Below are positions 32,990-41,905 of a stretch of 64,000 nucleotides of DNA, piece after piece (position 1 is the stretch's first letter; each line of letters starts with the position of its first letter). The notes under the pieces were generated by a model. That model did not search any database. It was not told the DNA's origin and was given only the letters and a program-made list of their open reading frames with translations. This DNA is from Corynebacterium propinquum DSM 44285 (GTDB lineage Bacteria; Actinomycetota; Actinomycetes; Mycobacteriales; Mycobacteriaceae): positions 62,001 through 126,000 of the forward strand of contig NZ_AQXC01000006.1 in the NCBI RefSeq assembly GCF_000375525.1, in the 5' to 3' direction. The position numbers were made by a program, and so were the translations under genes.

Positions 32990-33586
32990 ATGTCAGATAC
33001 ACACCGGGCAAGCGCAGATCGGGTAGGCACAGAACGGGTGGGCACAGAACGGGCACGCACCCAAGCACCTACTCACCGGCCTAGTACTCACCGAGGCAGT
33101 GGTGACGGCTGGGCGGCCGGGCCGAACGGCAGTAAGTTGTGGGGACGCTTCGGTGCTGCCGGGCTGTTTTTGCTGTCCGGCGATTCCACGGTGTTGATGC
33201 AGCTGCGTGCACCGTGGACCTCCCAAGGTGGCACCTGGGGCATTCCCGGTGGCGCACGGGATGGTCACGAAAGCGCTAGCCAGGCCGCGGTGCGGGAAAC
33301 CTTCGAAGAATGCGGTATCGAAGAAGCCGATGTCACGGTGCTGCAGGAAATCGTGACCGCGGGCCCATTGCCGGGTGATCCCGAGCGTCCGGAGCTGGCA
33401 GGGGAGTGGACCTATACGACGGTGCTGGCGACAACCGCCGACGGCAGCGAGTTGCAGACTTTCCCGAACGCGGAATCCGATGATCTGCGCTGGGTACCGA
33501 TCGACGAGCTGGAACAGCTGGATTTGCTGGCCCCGTTTGCGGAATCCTTGCCGACGTTGCGCAACGCGCTGGCAAAACTGGGCTAG
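32990..33586 (+). CDS. Nudix hydrolase
   Basis: A 198-residue protein with a complete Nudix box (GARDGHESASQAAVRETFEECGI, broken here as G-x5-E-x7-REtFEEcGI) in a domain at about 55-190 that hydrolyses nucleoside diphosphates linked to another group. The N-terminal 45 residues are polar with GTER-type short repeats (VGTERVGTERARTQ) and probably disordered. The ATG at 32990 follows AGGCGG closely. Its substrate is not predictable. It is divergent from glnX with a 50-bp gap. Confidence 0.85.
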   Translation: MSDTHRASADRVGTERVGTERARTQAPTHRPSTHRGSGDGWAAGPNGSKLWGRFGAAGLFLLSGDSTVLMQLRAPWTSQGGTWGIPGGARDGHESASQAAVRETFEECGIEEADVTVLQEIVTAGPLPGDPERPELAGEWTYTTVLATTADGSELQTFPNAESDDLRWVPIDELEQLDLLAPFAESLPTLRNALAKLG

Positions 33587-33611
33587 ACGCTAGACCCTGG
33601 ACAGGTTGGCG

Positions 33612-35150
33612 TTATTGCAGCGCAGAGGTCAGCCGCATGACGTTATCGATGTAGCGGCGGAAGAATCCGCGTTTTTCCCATTCTTCCAGCGTGAGCGGGC
33701 GGCTCACGGAACGGTAGGTGGCGGCAAGTTCGTTGAGATCATCAATGAGTGATCCCGAAACCACAAACAGCGTCGACTCGTAGTTCAAACCAAAAGAACG
33801 CATATCCATATTCGACGAGCCGAGCATGCCGACGGCGTGGATGCCCTCGCAGTGATTATCCTGCGGATCCGCCAACGCGAATTTCGAGTGCAGCACGTAC
33901 GGCGCAGGGAATTGGTAAATATGCACCCCGGCTTCCAGCAGCGTCTGGTAGTACGACGATTGTGCGTGGTGCACCATGAACTGATCCGCACGTTCCGATA
34001 CATAGAGTTCGACGCGCACGCCACGAAATGCCGCGCTGGTCACGGCTTCCAGCAGGGATTCGTCGGGAATGAAATACGGCGAGCACAGCACCAGCCGGTT
34101 TTTTGCGTGGTGGACCACCTGGTTGAACATACGCAGATTCGGCTCGGAACTATAGCCCGGCCCCGAAGGGATCATCTGCACGACGTTGGCATCATGGATG
34201 CTTTCCGGCTGGGGAAGGGTAGCCGACTGGGATGGTGCTGCAGACTGTGTGCTGTTGGGCTGTTTTTCCAGGTCGAGCACCTCATCGGATTCCAAGTACC
34301 AGTCGATCGCAAACACCGATTCCATCGAGGTGACGATCGGCCCGGCCAGCTCCACCATGTAATCAATCCATTGGCGCCCAGCGCGCACGTTTTTCCGGAT
34401 CCGGTAGCTGCGATCAATCAGGTTCAGCGAACCCATAAAACCGACCTTGCCATCGACGACGATGATCTTGCGGTGATTACGCAGGTCGGGGCGACGAAAG
34501 CGCCATTTCCACGGCTGTAGCGGCAGCATCAAATGCCAGTCGACGCCAATCGCGTCCAAGCGTTTACCCAGCTTGCGGTAGCCCGGGTATTTCACACTAC
34601 CGATCTGATCAAACAACAGCCGCACCTTCACCCCGCGGGCGACGGCGTCGGCAAGCGCCTGATAAAACACGTCGGTGGTCTCATCCCAGGACTGGATATA
34701 AACCTGCACGTGCACGTAGTCGGTGGCGGTGTCGATGACTTCCGCCATGCGCTTGATGGCCTGGTCATAATCGGCGAGCAGGCCACGTTGATCGCCAATG
34801 ACGGCCGGGAACCCCGTCAGGCGGCGATTCAAGGCGATCACGGACGCGACTTCGCGGGACTGGCCCAGATGCGGCGGCATATCCGGCAACTGCTTCTGGG
34901 CGTCGTTGAGCTGCGCATTGGCGTTTTTATACACCTCGTGGCGACGCCGGTTGATAAACGGCGAGCCCATCAGGAAAAACAGCGGCAGGCCCAAAAACGG
35001 GATCAGCAGAATCGCTAACAGCCAGGCCGTGGACGACGACGGACGCCGCCCCTCCGGCACGAAGCCGACCGCCAGTATCTTGATGGTGTAATCCAGGATA
35101 AAAAACGCGGCCTGCCACCACGTCACATCGATAGACAGCGCCGGTTCCAC
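33612..35150 (-). CDS. cls: Cardiolipin synthase (phospholipase D family)
   Basis: A 512-residue membrane enzyme that joins two phosphatidylglycerols, or a related substrate pair, into cardiolipin. Two N-terminal TM helices (about 8-28 and 40-60) precede two PLD domains with HKD motifs: HRKIIVVDGKVGFMGSLN and HSKFALADP followed by GSSNMDMRS. Its start lies 3 bp after the xthA stop on the minus strand, so the two are co-transcribed. The 11-mer at 34646 encodes Leu-Ala-Asp. Confidence 0.92.
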   Translation of the reverse strand: MEPALSIDVTWWQAAFFILDYTIKILAVGFVPEGRRPSSSTAWLLAILLIPFLGLPLFFLMGSPFINRRRHEVYKNANAQLNDAQKQLPDMPPHLGQSREVASVIALNRRLTGFPAVIGDQRGLLADYDQAIKRMAEVIDTATDYVHVQVYIQSWDETTDVFYQALADAVARGVKVRLLFDQIGSVKYPGYRKLGKRLDAIGVDWHLMLPLQPWKWRFRRPDLRNHRKIIVVDGKVGFMGSLNLIDRSYRIRKNVRAGRQWIDYMVELAGPIVTSMESVFAIDWYLESDEVLDLEKQPNSTQSAAPSQSATLPQPESIHDANVVQMIPSGPGYSSEPNLRMFNQVVHHAKNRLVLCSPYFIPDESLLEAVTSAAFRGVRVELYVSERADQFMVHHAQSSYYQTLLEAGVHIYQFPAPYVLHSKFALADPQDNHCEGIHAVGMLGSSNMDMRSFGLNYESTLFVVSGSLIDDLNELAATYRSVSRPLTLEEWEKRGFFRRYIDNVMRLTSALQ

Positions 35151-35153
35151 GAT

Positions 35154-35978
35154 TTAGCGAACCTCGTCGAAATCACTCGCCTGGAAATCCACCACCACCG
35201 GTGCGTGATCAGAAGCACCTTTGCCGTGGCGCTCGTCGACGTCCACGAACCCAGCACGGGCCTGTTTCGCCAGTTGCGGTGACGCCAGCTGGAAGTCGAT
35301 GCGCATGCCTTCGCCCTTGGCAAAGCGCATGGAGGTGTAATCCCAGTAGGTATAGCGGGATTCGGTGAGCTCGCGGGTGATTTCCCGGGTGCCGGCTTCC
35401 TCCAACATCTGGAAAGCGGCGCGCTCCGGCTCGGTCACGTGGGTGGCGCCATCGAAAACGCGCAGGTCCCACACGTCCTCGTTACGCGGGGCAATGTTGA
35501 AATCACCGGTGAGCAGGATTTTCTTGTCGGCAGCAATGGCAAGCTGGTCGCGGACATAATCGCGCAGCGCGTAGAGCCAAAACAGCTTGTATTCGTAGTG
35601 GCGGTCGGTGATCTCGCGGCCATTGGGCACGTACAGGGACCAGACCTCGGTGTCAGTATCGCCGATACGGGCGCCGATCGCGCGGGCCTCAATGTTTTGC
35701 GGTTCGTCGGGATCTTTGTGAAATCCCGGCTGGCCAGGGAACTCGCGGCGGATATCGTGGAGTTCGTGCCGGGAAATCAGAGCCACGCCATTCCACTGGT
35801 GAAAACCGCAGTGGGCGACGTGGTAACCGGCATCTTCGAAAGCCTGGTACGGGAACTTGTCATCCGCACACTTGGTTTCCTGCACCGCCAACACGTCAAT
35901 GTTGTGGCGCTGCAAAAAATCCAGGACACGCTCGGTGCGCGTGCGAATTGAGTTCACATTCCAGTTAGCGATCCGCAT
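35154..35978 (-). CDS. xthA: Exodeoxyribonuclease III
   Basis: A 274-residue AP endonuclease/exonuclease III of base-excision repair. Signature segments are RIANWNVNSIRTR at the start, DVLAVQETKCAD with the metal-binding Glu, LLTGDFNIAPRNEDVWD, and the C-terminal GKGASDHAPVVVDF with the catalytic Asp-His pair. It lies between a GNAT gene and cls, all leftward. Confidence 0.95.
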   Translation of the reverse strand: MRIANWNVNSIRTRTERVLDFLQRHNIDVLAVQETKCADDKFPYQAFEDAGYHVAHCGFHQWNGVALISRHELHDIRREFPGQPGFHKDPDEPQNIEARAIGARIGDTDTEVWSLYVPNGREITDRHYEYKLFWLYALRDYVRDQLAIAADKKILLTGDFNIAPRNEDVWDLRVFDGATHVTEPERAAFQMLEEAGTREITRELTESRYTYWDYTSMRFAKGEGMRIDFQLASPQLAKQARAGFVDVDERHGKGASDHAPVVVDFQASDFDEVR

Positions 35979-36013
35979 GGCGCTTTATTTTACGCGCGCA
36001 GGCGTGCCGACGC

Positions 36014-37147
36014 TTACTGTGGGCTAGCCCCAAGCCAGGTGGCGCAGCGGTGGCGGTGATGCTCGATGAAACCCAGCTTGTGGTACAGAGAAATCGCCGG
36101 GGTATTGGTGGAAATGACCTGCAGATACGCCGAATCCGCCCCGCGGCTTGCGCCCCACGCCAGCATGTCCGCGCCCAGGCGGGTAGCCAGCCCGCGGCGG
36201 CGCCAATCTTCGGCGACCTGGACCGCGGAATAACCGAGCCATTTTTCGCCGCTTTCGGATTCTGTCAGTGTGGCGCGGGTGATTGCGACTGTCCGGCCGG
36301 TTTCTGGTTCCAACAGGCGGGCAAAGCCCATCTCGCCATCGATCCGCCCAGCGAGCAATTGCAGCGCGTGTTGCGGCAGCGCGGTGCCGCGGAATGTATA
36401 CAGGTCAAACCATTCCTGGTCCGGGGTGTCGTCGACGCGGAAGATGAGCGTGTCGACGCCTGGTGTGCCTGGTGCAGGTGCTGGCGTGCTCGGTGCAGGT
36501 TGTGCTCGCGGCGCAGGCGCGGCGGGTGCTTGGTATGCGTCCACCTCGGCGTCGGCAAGCGAACGGGTCATGACCAGGATCTCCGGGCCAAGATCCCACT
36601 GGCCTTCCGGGGCACTGCGCAGCAGGCGCTCGGCGGGAGCGCCAATACGCTCGGGGATCAGCAGCCGCGGCGGCAGGTTGTGCTCGCGATAAAAAGCAAA
36701 AATCTCGGCAATCGGCACCGGCACAAAACCCGCCGAACGCCCCAACGGCACCGCGGAGTTGGAACGCTCCGTGATGCCATCGCCTGCACGCATCAGCCAC
36801 TGGCCATCAGAAGAGACCCGGTTGTGAATGCCCGGGAACGCCGCCGCCGTGGCCTCTTCAACCGCGCGGATCTCCGAATTGCGGATTCGGCGGGGAGAGA
36901 GGCGTTTGATCACATAAATCTCTTCGTCGGCGATGTGCACCGAAGGCTTCTCCGAGGGGAAGCCACCGATTTCTTGTGGGCGTACCACCAACGGATCCAG
37001 CTCCACCACGTGCCCGGTGACATCCGAATACACCGGGGCATTGCGGTTGCCCAGCGCACGGCGCACGATGACGCGATCGCCGAGAGAAACCTCATCGCTG
37101 CGGAAAATCCGGGACTTCGTGCTGCGTGGAGCGTGGGGGTGGTTCAT
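36014..37147 (-). CDS. GNAT-family N-acetyltransferase
   Basis: A 377-residue protein. The N-terminal 100 residues form a separate small beta-rich domain (SLGDRVIVRRALGNRNAPVY). The C-terminal 130 residues are a GNAT domain with acetyl-CoA loop VAEDWRRRGLATRLGADML and the closing YLQVISTNTPAISLYHKLGF. A Pro/Ala-rich linker with APAPRAQPAPSTPAPAPGTP sits between. The acceptor substrate is unknown. It starts 6 bp after the def stop on the minus strand. An 11-mer lies at 36550. Confidence 0.85.
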   Translation of the reverse strand: MNHPHAPRSTKSRIFRSDEVSLGDRVIVRRALGNRNAPVYSDVTGHVVELDPLVVRPQEIGGFPSEKPSVHIADEEIYVIKRLSPRRIRNSEIRAVEEATAAAFPGIHNRVSSDGQWLMRAGDGITERSNSAVPLGRSAGFVPVPIAEIFAFYREHNLPPRLLIPERIGAPAERLLRSAPEGQWDLGPEILVMTRSLADAEVDAYQAPAAPAPRAQPAPSTPAPAPGTPGVDTLIFRVDDTPDQEWFDLYTFRGTALPQHALQLLAGRIDGEMGFARLLEPETGRTVAITRATLTESESGEKWLGYSAVQVAEDWRRRGLATRLGADMLAWGASRGADSAYLQVISTNTPAISLYHKLGFIEHHRHRCATWLGASPQ

Positions 37148-37153
37148 ACGTGA

Positions 37154-37771
37154 TTACCGCTCGTCGTGGCCGAAAGGATCGCGGTCCTCGCCCGGCATCC
37201 AGGTTAGGCCCGGTGTGGTCCAACCATTGGCCTTGATGGCCTTTTTCGCGGCGCGCTTATAACGGCCGGTCAGCACGTCGGTGTACAGGTAGCCATCCAA
37301 GTGGCCCACCTCGTGCTGCAGGCAGCGAGCGAAAAAGCCGTAGCCTTCGATAGAGATTTCTTCACCATTTTCATCCAGTCCGGTCACCCGAGCCCAGTCT
37401 GCCCGGCCCGTCGGGAAGCCTTCGCCCGGGACGGACAAGCAACCTTCGTCGTCGCTGCCGTCGTCGGCAGGCATGGTCTTGGGAATCTCGGAGGTCTCCA
37501 GCTTCGGGTTGATCACGCAACCACGACGCATGCCACCGTCTGGCTTATCGCTGCCGTCTGGGCCGTCGACATCTGGGCAACCATAGACGAAAATTCGCAG
37601 CCCGACGCCAATTTGGTTGGCAGCCAGGCCGACGCCGCGGGCAGCGTCCATGGTTTCGTACATGTCTTTAATGAGCTGCTGGATTTCTGGGGTATCCAGT
37701 GGGGTATCGACAACAGTCGTGGGGTTATGCAGCACGGGATCGCCGTGGATAACAATGGGGCGCACAGTCAT
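37154..37771 (-). CDS. def: Peptide deformylase
   Basis: A 205-residue metalloenzyme that removes formyl from nascent N-terminal Met. All three motifs are present: [20 protein letters not shown] with the metal Cys, and QHEVGHLDG with the HExxH site. An acidic Gly/Asp insertion (about 75-115) lies between motifs 1 and 2. It is transcribed left, divergent from the DUF3263 gene with a 16-bp gap. Confidence 0.95.
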   Translation of the reverse strand: MTVRPIVIHGDPVLHNPTTVVDTPLDTPEIQQLIKDMYETMDAARGVGLAANQIGVGLRIFVYGCPDVDGPDGSDKPDGGMRRGCVINPKLETSEIPKTMPADDGSDDEGCLSVPGEGFPTGRADWARVTGLDENGEEISIEGYGFFARCLQHEVGHLDGYLYTDVLTGRYKRAAKKAIKANGWTTPGLTWMPGEDRDPFGHDER

Positions 37772-37775
37772 GCCT

Positions 37776-37781
37776 TACAGT
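37776..37781 (+). promoter_or_regulatory. -10 element of a probable leaderless DUF3263 transcript
   Basis: TACAGT lies 6 bp before the ATG at 37788, within the very short divergent gap to def. Confidence 0.4.
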
Positions 37782-37787
37782 TTAACT

Positions 37788-38057
37788 ATGACCGATCACC
37801 AAACGCTCACAGACGGTGGCCTTTCCGATCGTGACAGGGAGCTTTTGGATTTCACCGCACGCGCGCCCAGGGCCGCCGGGGCGAAAGAAGAAGCCATTCG
37901 CGCCGAATTAGGGATGAGCCCGGTGCGCTATTACCGGCGGCTGAATATTTTATTGGATTATGCCCCCGCGATGCAGGAATATCCGTTGTTGGTAAAACGC
38001 TTGCGTCGGGTACGTAATCGGCGTGCCGTGACCAGTTCTGGGGCCACTGAAGATTAG
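37788..38057 (+). CDS. DUF3263 small protein
   Basis: An 89-residue basic protein of the actinobacterial DUF3263 family: LSDRDRELLDFTARAP, then KEEAIRAELGMSPVRYYRRL, which looks like a helix-turn-helix, and a basic tail. A DNA-binding role is inferred only. The short ATG start is chosen because it removes overlap with def and matches the family N-terminus. Its stop lies 1 bp before the GTG of the LytR_C gene. Confidence 0.82.
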   Translation: MTDHQTLTDGGLSDRDRELLDFTARAPRAAGAKEEAIRAELGMSPVRYYRRLNILLDYAPAMQEYPLLVKRLRRVRNRRAVTSSGATED

Positions 38058-38058
38058 A

Positions 38059-38928
38059 GTGGCTAGTGTGACGAATGTAAACCACGGTGATGAGGCGAAC
38101 ATGAACAATTCCGGCGCGAACAACGCCGGTGCGAACGGTGCCGGTGCTGGCGCGGGCACTGCCGGCGGCGCTGCGGGAGCAGCTGGGGGCGCAGGTGTTG
38201 CTGGCTCCAAACTTCCCCTGCGCGGACTAGCGATGGTTCTGATTTCTGTGGCCATCTTGTTGGGTCTATGGGGAATTTTCGCGCTGACCAGCTCGGATGA
38301 GACCACCGCGACAAATACTGCCAATAACGCGCAGGAATCCGCAGCCAACGGCGGGGAGGGCGCGAACGGTGCCGATGGCGCCAACGGCGGCAACAACCAG
38401 AACGGTGCGCCTGCCGACGGCGACCGCCGCGAAGGTGACCATGCTGACGGTGAGCATATTGACCATGCCGATGGTGCACACCCAGACGCCGCCGGACACA
38501 ACGGCGAAGAAGGTACGGATCGTGATGGCGCACGCCCAGAAGGCGCACCCGCGCCGGGTGAGCGTCGTCAAGGCTCTGGTGGTGCAGGTTCTGGTGCCGG
38601 AGCAGGCTCGGGCGCTGGGGCCCCACAAACTTTTGACGTCACCGTACTGAACAACTCCACCGTGTCAGGCCTGGCACACCGGGTAACCGAATCCCTGGAA
38701 CGCGAAGGCCAAAAAACCCGCGAATCCGGCAACCTGCCCGGCGGCGAAAAGGTGCTGCGCGAAAACACCGTGTTCTTTCCAGCTGGCAACGCTGCCGCAG
38801 AACAGCGCGCCCGCGAACTCGCCGATCGCGTCGGCGGCGTCGCCCGCGAAAACATGGATTACCTACCACGCGAAGCTACCGATAATAATGGTTTGACCAT
38901 GGTTCTTATCGGAGAGGTCTCTATCTAA
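38059..38928 (+). CDS. Membrane-anchored LytR_C-domain protein
   Basis: A 289-residue protein starting with GTG. Residues 15-50 are Gly/Ala/Asn low-complexity sequence, followed by a TM helix (about 55-75, [20 protein letters not shown]). Residues 80-190 are a hydrophilic linker very rich in His, Asp and Gly (for example [14 protein letters not shown]). The C-terminal 95 residues match LytR_C ([17 protein letters not shown] to [11 protein letters not shown]), a domain found with cell-wall ligases but here without LCP. Its stop shares one base with the next gene. Confidence 0.85.
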
Positions 38929-40103
38929 TGGCGAATATGCCTGCAGCGGGCACGGAAGTCTTCAAACGCTCGCCACAACCCACCGTCGGCATCGAGTGGG
39001 AAGTTGCGCTGATCAACCCAGAAACCTGGGACCTGGCGCACCAGGCCGAAGCCGTAATCGCGACGGCGCAGCAGATTCAGCCGGATATTCACCTGGAAAA
39101 AGAATTCCTGCAAAACACCATTGAGCTGGTCACCGGCATTTGCGACTCCATCCCGCAGGCCGTGGCCGAGCTTGACCGGGATCTTGCCGTCATCCGCCAG
39201 GCCGCTGAGCACCACGGGCTGGTGCTGTGGGCATCGGGCGGCCACCCGTTTTCGGATTTCCGCACCAACCCCGTCAGCGCGAAGATGACCTATGCCGAGA
39301 TCATCGAGCGCACCCAATACTGGGGCAGCCAAATGCTGATCTGGGGCACCCACGTGCACGTCGGCATCAGCCACGAAGACCGCGTGTGGCCGATCATCAA
39401 CGCCATGATGACGAAGTTCCCGCACCTGCTGGCGCTGTCGGCATCCTCGCCGGGCTGGGATGGCATCGATACTGGCTATGCCTCTAACCGCACGATGCTG
39501 TACCAACAGCTGCCGACGGCGGGCCTGCCACCGGCGATTAACACCTGGGAACAATGGCAGGGCTATATGCGCGACCAGGCGGCATCCGGGGTGATCAGCC
39601 ACACCGGTTCGATGCACCTGGATATCCGCCCGGCCTCCAAGTGGGGCACGATCGAAGTGCGGGTTTCGGATGCCTCGTCGAACCTGCGCGAGTTGTCCGC
39701 CGTCGCTGCGCTCACGCATTGTTTGGTGGTCTACTACGACCGGATGCTGGATGAGCAGCGTGCCGATGCCGACACAAACATCGCGCTGCCCAGCCTGCAG
39801 CCGTGGCATATCGCGGAAAACAAATGGCGCGCCGCCCGCTATGGGCTGGACGCGCTGGTGATTACCTCCCGGGATACGCACGAGCGCTGGGTCAAAGATG
39901 AACTCGCGGATCTGGTGGAAGAACTCGCCCCGATCGCGGAAGAATTGGGATGTGCCCGCGAGCTGCAGCTGGTCAGTGAGATCGTCGACAAGGGCGCCGG
40001 ATACCAACGCCAACGGCAGCGCTTCGCGCAAGCTGGGGGAGACTGGAAGAAAGTTGTGGCGGGCACCGCGGAGGAAATGAGCACCTGGCGGCCCCTAGAA
40101 TAA
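38928..40103 (+). CDS. GCS2-family carboxylate-amine ligase (YbdK type)
   Basis: A 391-residue enzyme of the glutamate-cysteine ligase 2 family. Family hallmarks are [19 protein letters not shown] at the start, [24 protein letters not shown] and [21 protein letters not shown]. These YbdK-type ligases make gamma-glutamyl-cysteine weakly in vitro; the physiological product in corynebacteria, which use mycothiol, is unclear. It is translationally coupled to the LytR_C gene by an overlapping TAATG. Confidence 0.88.
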   Translation: MANMPAAGTEVFKRSPQPTVGIEWEVALINPETWDLAHQAEAVIATAQQIQPDIHLEKEFLQNTIELVTGICDSIPQAVAELDRDLAVIRQAAEHHGLVLWASGGHPFSDFRTNPVSAKMTYAEIIERTQYWGSQMLIWGTHVHVGISHEDRVWPIINAMMTKFPHLLALSASSPGWDGIDTGYASNRTMLYQQLPTAGLPPAINTWEQWQGYMRDQAASGVISHTGSMHLDIRPASKWGTIEVRVSDASSNLRELSAVAALTHCLVVYYDRMLDEQRADADTNIALPSLQPWHIAENKWRAARYGLDALVITSRDTHERWVKDELADLVEELAPIAEELGCARELQLVSEIVDKGAGYQRQRQRFAQAGGDWKKVVAGTAEEMSTWRPLE

Positions 40104-40130
40104 TGCTGGCTCGCGGCCCCTAGGCGGCCA

Positions 40131-40592
40131 CTAGCTGCTGGGGACAGCTGCCTTTTTGCTTAACTGCCGTTTGAGCAGGCTCTTCCGGAGGAATAAACTT
40201 ACTGCGGCGATGATACCGACCCGCCAGGATTCCGAGACTGGGTACAGGAGCAACTGTAAGTCGTAGTTATCGACTAGGTCTTGGTTAAAGGCCCACAACT
40301 GTAGTGACCACGTAAAAACGGACCAGAGTAATAAGCCGATTTCTGGTAGATGACTGCGGAGCGGGAATGCGGCGAAAATAATGCTGACGACGATGGCGAA
40401 CACGCTCATGAGCTGCCACCACCACAAAGAGCTGCCGCCGGTGGTGAAATCGGTGACGCCTTCTGCACAGTCATTGAGCGAGCAGTAGATCCACGCTGTG
40501 AGTTGTAGTGCGACGATCAGTAGAATTTCCAGGAACGGAAGTGCCCATAGTGGCCAATCCCACAGAGAAGAAGAACGGCTATTGTTGCTCAC
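40131..40592 (-). CDS. Small membrane protein of unknown function
   Basis: A 153-residue protein with four predicted TM helices (about 12-35, 55-75, 80-100 and 120-140) and a basic C-terminus (RKSLLKRQLSKKAA). It does not match a family I recognise. It lies 39 bp downstream of mrpG in the same direction but reads like an independent gene. Confidence 0.6.
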   Translation of the reverse strand: MSNNSRSSSLWDWPLWALPFLEILLIVALQLTAWIYCSLNDCAEGVTDFTTGGSSLWWWQLMSVFAIVVSIIFAAFPLRSHLPEIGLLLWSVFTWSLQLWAFNQDLVDNYDLQLLLYPVSESWRVGIIAAVSLFLRKSLLKRQLSKKAAVPSS

Positions 40593-40631
40593 CTTGAGAG
40601 CCCCTTAATGCTGCGAGACTTAACGCATGGA

Positions 40632-41024
40632 TTAATTTTTACGCGGGTCTTTTTTGCGCAGCGTGCGCTTGGCCGGGCGGTCGTTGCGTGACATCGCGGC
40701 ATCCGCGCCATACAAACCTTCACGACGCCCGATGCGGCCCAGACGCTGGGCGGTAACAGGGCTGGTCAGTAGCGCGAAAATCACGAGCAAGAACAGCACG
40801 CCGATATCGGATTGCCAACCGGTGTTGTAATCAGCCGCCGGTAAATGAATACCCGCGCCGACGATGCACATGATCAACCCGACGGTCTGCGGTTTCGTCA
40901 CCGCGTGCACCCGCGACATGGTGTCGTGGAATCGTGCGACACCGACTGCGGCAGAGAAGACGAAAAACGCGCCCACGGTGAGTAACACCAGGGAGACGAC
41001 GTCGGCAAGCAAAGCCCAATTCAT
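40632..41024 (-). CDS. mrpG: Na+/H+ antiporter subunit MrpG
   Basis: A 130-residue subunit of the multi-subunit Mrp antiporter with three TM helices and the family segment GVARFHDTMSRVHAVTKPQT. The last 35 residues are basic. It is the final gene of the mrpACDEFG operon and follows mrpF by 2 bp. An 11-mer at 41000-41010 encodes part of Leu-Ala-Asp near the N-terminus. Confidence 0.93.
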   Translation of the reverse strand: MNWALLADVVSLVLLTVGAFFVFSAAVGVARFHDTMSRVHAVTKPQTVGLIMCIVGAGIHLPAADYNTGWQSDIGVLFLLVIFALLTSPVTAQRLGRIGRREGLYGADAAMSRNDRPAKRTLRKKDPRKN

Positions 41025-41026
41025 GG

Positions 41027-41302
41027 TTAACTCACATCCCTTTTGCGGAAACGCGTGACGGCCACGGTGGAAATAAACGCCAGCATCGCGATGACCATCA
41101 TGGCGTAGACCACGGTGGAATTAGAGCTCCACGCGATATACGTGGCGCCTGCGCATTGCATCATCGCGACCATGCCATCCAGCCCGATGAGGCGGTCCAG
41201 CGAATTCGGCCCGACGATAATGCGCCACACCGTGATGGCCAAGGCCGCGCTGATCAGTAATCCGGGGATGATCAGTAGCGTGGTATACAACTCTGGATCC
41301 AT
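41027..41302 (-). CDS. mrpF: Na+/H+ antiporter subunit MrpF
   Basis: A 91-residue hydrophobic subunit with three TM helices and the conserved RIIVGPNSLDRLIGLDGMVA. It is packed between mrpE (3-bp gap) and mrpG (2-bp gap). Confidence 0.92.
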   Translation of the reverse strand: MDPELYTTLLIIPGLLISAALAITVWRIIVGPNSLDRLIGLDGMVAMMQCAGATYIAWSSNSTVVYAMMVIAMLAFISTVAVTRFRKRDVS

Positions 41303-41305
41303 GGG

Positions 41306-41905
41306 CTAGGTCCTTTCGAAGATCTCGATCATCCGGGCTTCGAGGATTTTGACGCGTTCGAGTTCTTGCTCGATGCGCTCGTCGTTATCCGCGTCGAGCA
41401 GGTGAATCGTCAGCGTGCGGTTGGCGATATCAATATCCGTGATGGCGCCGCCAGGCTGCAGGTTGTACAGCGTGACTGCAATGACCAAAATGAATTCGCT
41501 GGACACCCGCATCGGGGCGGTGACGATCGCGGTTTTCGGCAGCTCTTTCGGGCGCAGTGCCAGAAATGCTACGTGCAGTGAGGCTCTGAGCAGCTCGACA
41601 ACGAATACCACCAAAAACCATGCCAGTTTGTGCCAGGAGACGTGCAGGCCAGTAACGGGCATTGCAGGCAGTGGTAGGAGGTAGACCACGAGCGTGCCGA
41701 CGATTAACCCAGCGACGATATTGCCCCAGCTGATCTCGCCGACCAGGATGATCCACATGATCATCAGCCAGGTGATAAACCACGGGCGGAAGCGGTTGCG
41801 CAGTCCCTTAGGCACGCGCTTTTTTAAATGCGCTTCACGGGCTGGGCTCTTCTGCGATTTATCGTGGGCCTGGTTTCCCTGCGAGCCCGGTGTCCTGGTT
41901 CTCAT
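41306..41905 (-). CDS. mrpE: Na+/H+ antiporter subunit MrpE
   Basis: A 199-residue subunit. Three N-terminal TM helices (about 40-110, FITWLMIMWIILVGEISWGN) precede a cytoplasmic MrpE domain with VSSEFILVIAVTLYNLQPGG and a final coiled coil. The N-terminal 35 residues are basic. Its ATG shares one base with the mrpD stop. Confidence 0.92.
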   Translation of the reverse strand: MRTRTPGSQGNQAHDKSQKSPAREAHLKKRVPKGLRNRFRPWFITWLMIMWIILVGEISWGNIVAGLIVGTLVVYLLPLPAMPVTGLHVSWHKLAWFLVVFVVELLRASLHVAFLALRPKELPKTAIVTAPMRVSSEFILVIAVTLYNLQPGGAITDIDIANRTLTIHLLDADNDERIEQELERVKILEARMIEIFERT

